A stretch of DNA of 64,000 nt, taken from Aquila chrysaetos chrysaetos (taxonomy: Eukaryota > Chordata > Aves > Accipitriformes > Accipitridae). Below the pieces are notes generated by a model that saw only the letters and a list, made by a program, of their open reading frames with translations, did no database searches and was not told the DNA's origin. The stretch spans positions 83,211,538 to 83,275,537 of the forward strand of contig NC_044004.1 in NCBI RefSeq assembly GCF_900496995.4, given 5' to 3'. Below are positions 48,801 to 57,600 of this stretch, piece by piece; the stretch's first letter is position 1, and each line of letters starts with the position of its first letter. The translations under genes were made by a program, and so were the position numbers.

Positions 48801-49856
48801 AGAAGTTCAGGAGCCACAGGTCTACTGAAGGGAGGGAAGCCTCCCCTCCGGTCTTTGAATGAGCTTGTCGTTGTCCTTCAGCCGAACTACACGGTGTGAT
48901 TTACAGACGGAATTGCTGAGTGACATGGAACAGCCCTTCTTGTGCAAGAGATAGGGTTGGGTTATAATGACTTTCCAAATGCATCAACATGGCATGGGCA
49001 TTTAAAAATAAGCCATCTGTTTTCTTATTTCTAGGTGTACCGTTCCCAAAGAATTTCATGTCAGTGGCAAAGACAATTTTAAAGCGTCTCTTCAGAGTTT
49101 ATGCTCACATTTATCACCAGCACTTTGATCCAGTGATCCAGCTACAGGAAGAGGCACACCTTAACACTTCTTTCAAGCACTTTATATTTTTTGTTCAGGT
49201 AAGTGTGGCAGGAGCACTATGGTTACAATTATACTCTGGAAAAAGTAATGTATCAAAGTAATGCCCCTTCAGTTTCTTAACAGCTGGTGTATTTGTAGGA
49301 GAGTGAACACCTCCAGACCCTAAGATAGTGTCTTACTCCATTTTTATGTATATTTACTGCTGGAAGCATTCAGGGAATGGAAAAGTTTTCAGCAAGATAT
49401 TTGTTTGCTACAAAATTGAACACTGAAAAGTATTCCCTACCAAATAAATCAGTAGAACAGTAATTCCTAACAAAGAAAGAGGGAGGATGGCATCTGAAGC
49501 TAGATTGAAGAGAGTGTGCTTGCTTCAGAGCTACATTCCTCCCCTGCCCTTGTAATAAAAGACCATCTTCTTATGTTTCCTTCCTTTAAGTGGGGGAAAA
49601 AGCTTTCGGCAGTCGAACACTGCTATTCAGCTAACGGCAGACAGGCAGAAAATGTTGTAGTGGCTAAGCCTGGACTCGAAGAGCCTACTGCCAAATAACT
49701 TCTACCTGAATAAGACTTCTCACCTGAGCTGCACATATAAATCTCTGTATGTATGTCTTTCTCCTCATCTTGTTACAGGAATTCAACCTTATTGATAGAA
49801 GAGAACTTGCACCACTTCAAGAACTGATTGAAAAACTCACCTCTAAGGACAGATAA
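10327..49856 (+). CDS. MOB1B: MOB1B, MOB kinase activator 1B (complete, six coding exons)
   Basis: Coding exons: 10327-10340, 34873-35039, 39745-39838, 46575-46708, 49035-49198 and 49779-49856, totalling 651 nt (216 codons plus stop), the exact family length. MOB1 proteins are Hippo-pathway adaptors that bind MST-phosphorylated partners and allosterically activate LATS1/2 and NDR kinases. The zinc-binding residues Cys79, Cys84, His161 and His166 are all present, as are the MST target threonines Thr12 and Thr35. MOB1B rather than MOB1A is called from paralogue-diagnostic residues: Gly6, Met43, Val57, Asp77, Lys92, Pro169-Val-Ile171 and Thr212. Every junction has GT/AG and keeps phase. The long 5' intron, CpG promoter and long 3' UTR suit a housekeeping signalling gene. 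Nothing suggests a defect. Neighbours match the human locus. Confidence 0.98.
14966..15046 (+). mobile_element. CR1 LINE 3'-end fragment
   Basis: The last 80 or so bases of a chicken-repeat-1 type LINE: the block 'GTTGGACTCAATGATCTTAA', then 'CCAACCTAAATGATTCTATG' and the start of a second ATTCTATG-like unit. It is severely 5'-truncated and follows a T24 run at 14930-14953. Sense orientation in MOB1B intron 1. No coding capacity. Confidence 0.85.
17558..18150 (+). mobile_element. Solo LTR of an avian endogenous retrovirus, sense to MOB1B
   Basis: A full-length-looking LTR of about 593 bp, starting TGTCCTGGTTTCAGCTGGG and ending AAACCACGAC. It retains a TATA box (TATATAAA, 17832-17839) and an ATTAAA polyadenylation signal (18019-18024). 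CTAGGT occurs at 18151-18156, directly after the right end, and at 17549-17554, three bases before the left end, so it is a probable target-site duplication. No internal viral genes follow, so it is a solo LTR left by recombination. The family resembles ERVL-like LTRs common in neoavian genomes; I do not assign a Repbase name. Confidence 0.85.
24741..24843 (+). repeat. Long pyrimidine / poly(T) tract
   Basis: About 100 bases of nearly pure T with a few C, including one uninterrupted run of 53 T (24774-24826). It could be an expanded poly(A) tail of an antisense retroposon, but no retroposon body is recognised next to it. Its exact length is likely unreliable. Confidence 0.9.
25060..25300. other. 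GC- and CpG-rich patch inside MOB1B intron 1
   Basis: About 240 bases of clearly raised G+C and CpG in an AT-rich intron, just downstream of the poly(T) tract. It stays open in one plus-strand frame (ORF to 25414), but the translation is low-complexity and unrecognised, and no splice pair is evident. It could be a small CpG island, an alternative promoter, or an unrecognised repeat. Confidence 0.5.
29860..30507 (-). other. Open reading frame within the LTR repeat (215 codons), probably not a host gene
   Basis: A stop-free minus-strand frame crosses the minisatellite and encodes a repeated D/N-C-x-P-W-(E/K)-G-x-(T/P) motif at least three times. It has no signal peptide, membrane segment or known domain. 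The repeat unit is often a multiple of three, which alone can keep a frame open. No evidence of expression is visible. Confidence 0.35.
29975..30300 (-). repeat. Internal degenerate minisatellite of the 29.6-kb LTR
   Basis: On the plus strand, CTCC(A/G)GCGTGG-like boxes recur at about 29979, 30024, 30069, 30119, 30169, 30207, 30248 and 30288, spaced roughly 40-50 bases. Several are followed by CCCACGGGCTGCAG. Copies are diverged, so the array is old and part of the element rather than a recent expansion. Confidence 0.75.
34873..35039 (+). CDS. MOB1B: MOB1B coding exon 2
   Basis: Acceptor CTTTCGCAG, donor GTAAGT at 35040. Encodes residues 5-61 ([17 protein letters not shown] ... DLNEWVAVN), including Thr12 and Thr35. 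The exon spans a phase-2 to phase-1 junction. Confidence 0.97.
35040..39744 (+). other. MOB1B intron 2
   Basis: About 4.7 kb with consensus GTAAGT donor and TTTACAG acceptor. It contains one CR1 fragment (39091-39321). Otherwise it is AT-rich sequence without recognised elements. Confidence 0.85.
39091..39321 (+). mobile_element. CR1 LINE 3'-end fragment
   Basis: About 230 bases matching the CR1 3' terminus: GGAAGAAATTCTTCACTG, GAGGGTGGTAAGGCACTGGA, GGATGGGGCTTTGACCAACC, and the terminal repeat TTCTATGATTCTATGA. It is 5'-truncated, non-coding, and in sense orientation within MOB1B intron 2. Confidence 0.92.
39745..39838 (+). CDS. MOB1B: MOB1B coding exon 3
   Basis: Acceptor TTTACAG, donor GTAAGA at 39839. 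Encodes [18 protein letters not shown] to SAGP and two bases of Lys92. It carries the zinc ligands Cys79 and Cys84. Confidence 0.97.
39839..46574 (+). other. MOB1B intron 3
   Basis: About 6.7 kb of AT-rich intron. A G/T-rich stretch ends in a T22 run (40079-40100). No exon, RNA gene or interspersed repeat is recognised; open frames here are short and unconvincing. Confidence 0.8.
46575..46708 (+). CDS. MOB1B: MOB1B coding exon 4
   Basis: Acceptor CAACCCAG, donor GTAAAG at 46709. Encodes [18 protein letters not shown] through DETLFPSKI. Confidence 0.97.
46709..49034 (+). other. MOB1B intron 4
   Basis: About 2.3 kb, nothing recognised apart from the splice sites. Confidence 0.8.
49035..49198 (+). 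CDS. MOB1B: MOB1B coding exon 5
   Basis: Acceptor ATTTCTAG, donor GTAAGT at 49199. Encodes [20 protein letters not shown] to FIFFVQ, including zinc ligands His161 and His166 and the paralogue-diagnostic HFDPVIQ. Confidence 0.97.
49199..49778 (+). other. MOB1B intron 5
   Basis: About 0.58 kb with GTAAGT donor and TGTTACAG acceptor; nothing else is recognised. Confidence 0.85.
49779..49856 (+). CDS. MOB1B: MOB1B coding exon 6 (last)
   Basis: Acceptor TGTTACAG. Encodes [19 protein letters not shown] to the C-terminal LTSKDR and the TAA stop at 49854-49856. The C-terminal LTSKDR is the MOB1B form; MOB1A has LGSKDR. Confidence 0.97.
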   Translation, partial: EFNLIDRRELAPLQELIEKLTSKDR

Positions 49857-51634
49857 AAGGAAGAGCATTTCTTGAAGTCACTTGTTTCTTTAAGCAAATG
49901 TGTGGTATTTGTTTTTTGTTCATTTGTTTTTTTAAAAAACAAAACAAAAACCTGTGCTGTTACTAATGGCAGCCAAGATCTACTTTCTGTGCTTTTATTA
50001 GGGGAAATCTTTTACCTGTTAGTGACACGTGGTAAATAGCTTTTTTTTTTTTTTGATTGTTGTTATTCATTGTGGAATTTTAGCAGGTGCTGAGTGTTTA
50101 TAAAGGAAACATGCTTGGTTGGGGGATTGACTCTGCTGGTGGATGGGTTCTTGTATTGTGTCAGTGGTAGCCCATTCTCATGAAGTCCCTAAAAGACTTG
50201 CTTACATTCTCTAAGTGCCTTGGCAGACTCACTTCTGAGGTGCAAAGCACATATAGTACTGAACATTGCTGGAAACAGAAAATATGAACTAACACCCAGG
50301 ACACTTACTGATACTTGTTTTAGAAAAATATATATATGCTTACACTAAAAAAAGCCATAACTTACTGAAATCAATGATCTCCAGCTTTTAATACAAATAT
50401 TTGTCTTATTTTTTTAGAGATTAATATAGATTTTTTCAAAACTAGATATTTCTTATAAAGAAAAGTGATGGTGAAGTTCTATTTGCTAAAGCAAAATGAT
50501 GAAGGCGGTGTCAAAATTACAAAGAACCTGTGCTTAGCAAGTAGTTACATTTCTGTTGCCATTGGTTTTGGCTTTTCATAGTTGCTTTTATTTTTTTAAC
50601 AGGGAAGCATCAACTTGGGTCAGTCACTTTTGTTAAGTTTTCCTAGCATTTGCCAAATGAACGGTTAGTTTGCACAGATACAGTTAGGGAAAATAGTCAA
50701 TCTAAAAAAATGCATTGGGGTAATACTAAGAAAAATTTGGCTTGAAGAATAACTAGTGAAATGACGTTCTTCAGTTGGGAACAAAATACCTGGCTCTGTG
50801 GAGGAGCTCTGGTGGCTAGTATTTTCTGTGGTAGGAAATGCATCTTGGAGGGAATATAATTTCATGGACCATGAGAAAACCTAATCAAAATGTGGCATTC
50901 CCCCACCTGGGTTAGTGTCTTTCCCTCTCTAGCCTTGTGTTTTCTCAAATCAGAAATGAGAATCACCTGTGAGAAAGTAATCTCTGGGATGATCCACAGA
51001 TGATGACTTGGAAATTTCTGCTGCAACTGTATCAGTCAGGTTTCCCATTGCAGAAGCCCGTATGACTAGCTCTCTTGTTCATTTATGGATCTTGTCAAAG
51101 CCGTTGTATTTTGGATTCAAAGAAATCTGTATGGGGTTCTGCAATGTGCTATCTCATGATATCAGTAGTTGCCAAATACAGTACACCAGGTGGTCAATGT
51201 TGCCAGGCTTTGATAGTTTGTGACTCTGCAAAACCACCATTTTCAGACCTGAGTAGCATGAAGATGTTTAAGTGGCTGGTGTACGCTAGACTGACTCTTG
51301 AGCCTCTAAAATTTGCAGGCGAAGCCAAGGTTAACATGCAACAGAAAAGTTGAGGTTATGTTTTGTGCACCTTTGCTTGACTGAAAATGCTGAGTAAAGT
51401 GGAAAATACTGTGCAGCAGCCTGCAAAATATGGAAGTGGCCATTAGTATAGCCAGCTAATAAACATCTAAGCACACTCATTTTTGGGAGACTAGAATCGC
51501 TACTTCTGAGTTAAAATGATCTATTTCAGAAGCTTCTGAAGGTTATTTTAAGACCTATGTTATCTTCAATGGAGTTAAATTTTCTAGTCTGTTTCAGCTG
51601 CTTCCTGGAGAAGCAATTTAATGTTTTGTTACCT

Positions 51635-51678
51635 CTTCTGTCTCTGTCTCTGTCTGTCTGTCTGTCTCTCTCCCCCCC
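51635..51678 (+). repeat. (TCTG)n / TC-rich microsatellite
   Basis: Imperfect TCTG and TC units ending in a short C run, within the presumed MOB1B 3' UTR. Confidence 0.85.
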
Positions 51679-54082
51679 TGCCCTTAATAGACTTGAGAAC
51701 AATTGAGAAAAACTAGTATTGAGGTATTGAGCTATACAAAACTGGCATTTTGTACTTGTTTCACTGCTTTTTATTTAGAAATGGAAATGTGGAGTGTTGC
51801 ATAGTGAAGAATGGTCACGCAGTGGTGTTCATATTGAATTTAGGTTTGGCTACACTAATGTTAGATACAGAGGCTGCTTGCAGAACAACCTGCAGCTTAG
51901 CATTTGTAATTAAAACAGTCCTTGGTTTCATTCAAAGCTTCATTACAGTTCAAGAAAATGTAGAATGTGTTTGGCTCCTTTGCAGATCAATGTCATAGCC
52001 CATTATAATCTGCTCAAAGGACAAGGGAAATTTTCAGTTTTCCTTATGTTTCGGCTTTTTTTTTATATCATACAGAATTACCAAGCTTTCTTAATGTGTG
52101 GATGTCCAAGGAAAGGACTTTTATATTGTGTTTTTCTTAACATTGAGTGTTGGGATTGGATTGCAGTTACCACAGTCCACACTGAATCAAGCTGGTGATG
52201 CGAAGAGAGCTTTCCCTCAAATGTTTTAACAAACTCTTAGTTTAAAAAGGGTGGAGTAAGGTCTTACCCCTTCTCCTCAGCCAGTAAGGATCTTGACTCT
52301 TCCATGTACATACACACACGTGGGAGGAAAAGAGGGGAGATACTCAATGTCTCTTACCTCTTCAGGGAGTTGGAGGTTGGAAAAATATGCACAAGGCATA
52401 AGAAAATTAGAGCCAAAAGCAAACAAGAAGCACGAGCACAATTTCCTTTCCTTTGCCAAGTTGCCTATGACTGCAGTATTCACCCCAATGCTTTTGTCAG
52501 TCCTGCTGTTCGTAGGACATACTTGGTCTGGCAAACATTGGATTTCCTCATGTAATTCTGTTGGCCAGTGGAAGAGTCAGTCGGTGCTGTAGGACCTAAA
52601 TGCTGCTGTCTGGAGTTGAGTAGTGGGTTGATAAGAAAGAAGGAGCTCCCGTGGGCAAAATATCCCATGTGTTGGACTGGGCAAGTACCATCCTGTTGAA
52701 CAGTTGGAGAAAAAGTGTTCCTTTGGTAGGTGCTATCGTTTTTATGGGCTGTATGGTATGTTTGACAAGGTAGCTGGGAATGCAGTACTTCTACGGACCG
52801 TGTGCATCATTTGTGATGTCTTTGCAGCTGCAGGATTGTTTTTAACTGAGTAGCATACCTGACATCTGATGTGGACGTGACTACTTAAGCCTGGTTTGGC
52901 AGCAGTAGGGTGCCAGAGCTAGCTTTGGGTGCAGGGTTGGAGGGCTCTCTTAGCTCAGGACTGAAAAACGCAAAAGACTATTGTCTTTTTAGTGTTACGG
53001 GAGCGGTCAGCATCTGCCTGACTATGCAAAAGCCGCTTAACTCCCAAATTTGAACTGCATGATTTTAAACAGACTCCAGTCATGCAGGGAGCTGAATTTA
53101 AGAACGTGATCTTAGACACACAGCCTTTTATGCATGCTTCTATCCAACGAGTGTTTAATGACTGAAAATTTCCAGCTACAGAGGCGTGAAGAGTGCTGCA
53201 GATGCATTTTGATATTAAAAATCCTGTAAACTTTCCAATGAAAACCTCTTCGCTGGGTTGAGTCAGTGCTGCTCAAGAGGCTGCTGCGTGTGCATGTTCA
53301 CTGTGCTGATAGTGCTTACTGGAGAGGAGCCTTTTAACCAGTGCTAGAGCTCCTGTTATCGCATTGCAGCAAGACACGAGAGTGAGGAGAATGGCAGAAG
53401 CCTGCTCCAAGGTGCTAAATAGGAGATATCCTCCGTTAGATTTAAAGCTGTCTCGCTGGCGTGGTGTCATGTACCAGCACAAAACTCAAAAGAAAAATAT
53501 TTAGAAGTGAGGATTTGTGTGGAGTGATATCAGTGTGGTAGTTCTCTTTTTTGGCATACTTCTCCTCTGAAAGGTTGTTTTTTCTGTTGTTGTTGGTTTT
53601 TTGTTTTGTTTTGTTTTGTTTTTTTTTAACTAGCCAGTTCTAGAAATTCAGAGGCATCTGCTGCAGTTCAGCCAATTAGAATGTATTATGTAAAAAAAAA
53701 AATAGTGTTGCGTGAATAGCATATTTTTTGTATTTAGTATCTGGCAGTAGAAAACACTTTTACAGAATAGTTTCTAGGCATGTAATAAAAGCTTGGAGAT
53801 CATGATTTGCCTGACAGCTGTATGAACACATTGTTTAATTATACAACACTTGAAAATAACAACATTGAAGATATGTATGCAGTGTTTGGGATTTAGTATC
53901 CCTATGCTGTTTATATTTGCAGCTTTTTAATTGTTTTTTTCTTCAAAAAGATGTGGGACCAGACGTTGATGTGTGTTTACACTCTTGAAGTAAGGGCACA
54001 TTGAAACGCTAAACAACAGTTGCCATGTTGTACAAATGGAATCTCCATCCAGTGAATGTGTTTATAAAATAGTGCATTTGTT

Positions 54083-54118
54083 GGGGGGAAGGGGGAGGAC
54101 ACCCCCTCGCCCCCCCCC
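54083..54118 (+). other. G-run/C-run potential hairpin
   Basis: Six G, AA, five G, a six-base loop region, five C, TCG, then nine C. The arms are complementary with a small internal loop, so transcripts could fold into a very stable stem. Confidence 0.6.
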
Positions 54119-56147
54119 AAAGAAAACACAGAGAAATGAACCCTGAACAAACCCCACGCTGCTCTAGACCCACATGACAGACGGACTCTGTTCTGTGTCA
54201 CGAGCGCTTTGAGACAAAAACTTTGAGCTTTGTTGTCACTGGGCGCGGAAGGTGCTGGTGGGTTTAAACCAGGCTGGGCTGCCAGCGCTGGCTGAGGCCT
54301 TCCACTATAATAGGGTCCTGAAATTCTGTGGTTTGTGGTGTTTTTCAGCTACCAGCGTATTAGACCTTGTCAGTGATTCGGGTGGTAACTTCAGGAGGTC
54401 ATCTACCTCGAGACAGGATGGGGCAAACTGCTAAGTTCATCAAGTTCGGCCACCGTTGCCAATCGTGACAGTGTTTAGATGGTGTGGATACATGATGTTC
54501 GCAGAAATAGTTTTTCAAGCCTTTCAAATTCAAGTCAGGGATACAAGTTAATAATGCAAATAGAAAATAAAAATGCCACATTCTGCTGTTGCAGGTAGCT
54601 GAATGGTAGCTGAAGGCAGAAGACAGGTTTCAAGGGGCAGGTGGCCCATCTGCAAGTATCAAGTTTCTTTTACTGCTTACTATGCAATGTAGAGCTTTGA
54701 ACTTTTGCTTTTACTTTTAAGATAAGAGGAGCACTGTCCTTATTCAGTATTTAGGAACTGAACACTCTCCCAGTGTCCCTGACACTCATTTAACAGGTAA
54801 GGATACCTATTTGCTGCTATGGACTTTACTTACCTTTCGGATTGTTCCTTTCTGTTTCTCGCCCCCCCTCCCTTTCTCTTGAATCACCAAACACAATTTT
54901 ACTGTAAACCCATCCTTTTTGGATAGTTGTTCTTTTCCTTGCTACCCTCTCCCCCCTTCCTACCTGCCAGAGTGCTGTATTACTGTATATAAACCGCCCC
55001 CTTTTAGTTGGACTATTTAAAAAGCTGCAGCACGAACACAGACTCCTTGCTTTTCTCTCACTGAAAGATTCCCTGTTACACTGAATCTTGTTTCCTTCAC
55101 TGCTGATGTATCAGTTGTCTTTTTTCCAAACTGCACTACTAAAACCACTAGCAGTTTAATGAATGCCTGTCATCTTTTCCTGGATATCTTCTCTTTTAAG
55201 ATGAGACTAACATTGGTTGTTTTAAGGGTTAAACTTTTTTTATTTTCCTTCTTTTCTTACAATTTCCTCTTGCCAGGTTAAGATTGCAGTCTAGGTAAAT
55301 ATCGAATTATGTTTTTGTTTGAAGAACCAATTCCCTAAATTGTTCATAGAGTATTGTATTTTTAGGGGAAATTAATTTTTATAGCCACTAAACTATACTC
55401 ATTATTTTTGTACATTTGCAACTTCTGACATTTTTCAGAGACATGTCGCGGAGGGAACACTTATTTTCATGGCTGTTTTACTACTTAGGTATGCTGTGGT
55501 TGTGTTGCTTAGTACCTAGAAGCACATACCTTGATGTGCAATGCAAGAGAGAGAAGAATGCAATAAAAGTGAATGAGGTTTCAATAAAAGGCCATTTTTG
55601 AAGGAAAAAAAAAAAAAAAAGGATATTATGAAAGCAACACTAACCTTTCCTCCTCCTTTAGAATCCTAAAATATATGGGAGAAAATGCGGTGTAAAATAG
55701 AAAATGCAAGATGAGAACCCTTACTGTAAGCTAACTGTGCCAATATCGCTTCAGTTTGTAGTCACTTGATTGGTATTTTAGTTTTAAATGAGAACAGCTT
55801 TTGATGAAAAAAAAAAAAAAAGTTGAATGTCTGAAAATCTGCAACATGTTTATTTGAGAGTTGTAAATAATGTATACAGATTGTTGTATGTGATGGGACA
55901 AAATATTTAAATTCTAGGTTTTTTTTCAATAAGAAACTGAAGGCTGTTTATAAGAGAAAATAAATAGCTATGTTTGACCATGATTGTCTTTATTTCCTTC
56001 TTGAACTTGTTTCTAAATTATCTTCTGCGTGTAGATAGATTTTTTCCTGTATATTGTACACATATGCAAATTACACATACAAATTAGATTTTTGTAATTG
56101 CCTTGTCTGAATTTGTGAATATTTGTATTGCAGGCAGACACAATAGC

Positions 56148-56153
56148 AATAAA
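56148..56153 (+). terminator. Distal polyadenylation signal AATAAA of MOB1B
   Basis: Canonical hexamer followed within 15-35 bases by the T-rich CTTTTCATTTCCTTGTTTC, typical of a downstream element. It is the last such signal before the DCK CpG island. Confidence 0.55.
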
Positions 56154-56199
56154 ACAACCTGATACCCTTTTCATTTCCTTGTTTCATGACCTGAATTTA

Positions 56200-57600
56200 C
56201 CCAGTACGGACGGAGCTCGGTGTGGGACGTCCGATAACAAGTTTAGTATCGCATTAACCGCGTCTCGGTGCCGTTCCCCGCGGCGGTTTTGAAAGCTTTG
56301 CTACGAGGAGGGCGTCCTGTCGCAGCCGTAAGCGCTCTGCCGTCTCAGGTCACCAGCTTCACAGAAAATACAGACTCCGCTTTTGGCTGTGCTCGGCAGC
56401 ACAGGTGCCTTTTTCTATTTTTTTAATTTATTTCTCCTAAAAGCCTCTTGTGACCCCGACAGCTGCAGCACTCCAGGTTTCCTACCCTCCCATCCGCATC
56501 CGATTGCCTCCTCCGCCTTCTCCCTCGCGCGCAGCTGGAAAGCGGTTTGTGCCCTCAGGTCGAAAAGGTGGTTAAAAAACTTGCTTTTCCTTCAATCCCC
56601 ACAAATCTGGGCTTGGGGGGTGTGGGTGAGGGACCGTGCAAAGCGAATCTCGTCGGGGACGGCATTGCCAGCTCGTGGCCGTCGTACGCGGTTTTACACA
56701 AGAGGTGGGTGCGTTGGTTCACGACGGCCTCGCTGCCTGCGCCCCTTTCGCAGATTTAAGGATTTTTCCCGTTTAACTCGGTCCTTCGGGAACCAAAGGG
56801 GTCTTACACTGCGACGGTATTTTGGGAAACGTGTGGTCGAGCATGGGTTCGGTGGCTGTTGCGGGGTTTTCGGCAAGAACCCTCCCACTGAGTGGCCGTG
56901 CACTAATTCAAGTCACTTTGAGAGTCTTCTGGAAGAATTTTAAGGTGAACGGGTTGCTCGTGGAGGGCCTGTGGGTCGCCTGTGTCCCGCTCTGAGGGCG
57001 GGCGAGTGCCCCTGCGTTTCGTTGTTGCGGGGGGGGGGGGGGAAGCCTCGCCTTTGGGCCGAGAACCGAGCAACTCGTGGCAGGGGTGGCCACCCGCCCA
57101 TCGATGCCATCTCCTTCCGCTGCTCTGCCTGGCTCCGCAGCGCCGGGCTCAACCGCCCGCCCTCGCGGCGGCGGGAGGCGGAGGGCCTCGCCTTTCCCTT
57201 CCTCTGCTTCTTGGCCCTGGCCGCCACCCGTAGGCGGTGCCGCGGGCGCCAAATTCGAAGGGGGGGGACGGGCGGCGGTTAAGTCCGTTGCGGCCGTTAA
57301 GCGGGCGGGCGGGCGGCCTCGTCGTTCTCTCTCTTCTCCGGCAGAGCCGTCCGTCGTCTCCGCCATGGCCACCCCTCCCAAGCGCGGTCGGCTGGAGGGC
57401 GGCAGGATCAAGAAGATCGCCGTCGAAGGCAACATCGGTGAGCGGCGGGCCCGTCGCCTCACCGGGGCCGATGTGTGTGTGTGTGTGTGAGGAGAAGGAG
57501 GCTGGAGAGGTGGTCTCGGTACTGCGGCCTCCCCGCCCGGGGCCGGGAGCATCCTTCCCCTTCAGGCCCGGGGGGCTCTTCCCGCCATCGCAGCGTGTGG
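56200..57600 (+). promoter_or_regulatory. CpG island and promoter of DCK, including the MOB1B-DCK intergenic gap
   Basis: CpG density rises at about 56.2 kb and peaks at 56.99-57.57 kb around DCK exon 1. Overlapping GGGCGG GC boxes lie at about 57301-57316, close to the start codon, and a G14 run at 57029-57042. No TATA box is seen. The gap between the last MOB1B poly(A) signal and the DCK ATG is only about 1.2 kb, and it holds no other recognisable gene. Confidence 0.8.
57365..57437 (+). CDS. DCK: DCK coding exon 1
   Basis: ATG in good context (G at -3, G at +4). Encodes [18 protein letters not shown] through EGNI plus the first base of the next Ala, then donor GTGAGC at 57438. Confidence 0.95.

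Larger units (their letters stand above)
49857..56175 (+). other. MOB1B: MOB1B 3' untranslated region (about 6.3 kb, approximate end)
   Basis: AT-rich non-coding sequence follows the stop without a convincing new gene until the DCK CpG island. Polyadenylation signals AATAAA occur at 53784-53789, 55562-55567, 55583-55588, 55959-55964 and 56148-56153. The last is followed by a T-rich element and is the best candidate for the distal end; the 55959 site is followed by a GT/T-rich stretch and is also credible. A (TCTG)n microsatellite (51635-51678) and a G/C hairpin (54083-54118) lie inside. The long extent is inferred from the lack of another gene and from the long UTR of the mammalian orthologue. 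Confidence 0.6.

Noticed and set aside
10327-49856. MOB1A as the identity of the MOB gene
   Set aside because: Paralogue-diagnostic residues (Gly6, Met43, Val57, Asp77, Lys92, Pro169-Val-Ile171, Thr212) and the DCK/GRSF1 neighbours all fit MOB1B.
54403-54409. CTACCTC, a let-7 seed-type match in the MOB1B 3' UTR
   Set aside because: A single seven-base match is expected by chance in a UTR over 6 kb long; without conservation it has no weight.
56383-56943. 186-codon frame between MOB1B and DCK
   Set aside because: It begins at a non-ATG codon (TTG), lies in the CpG-rich shore of the DCK island and has no recognisable domain.
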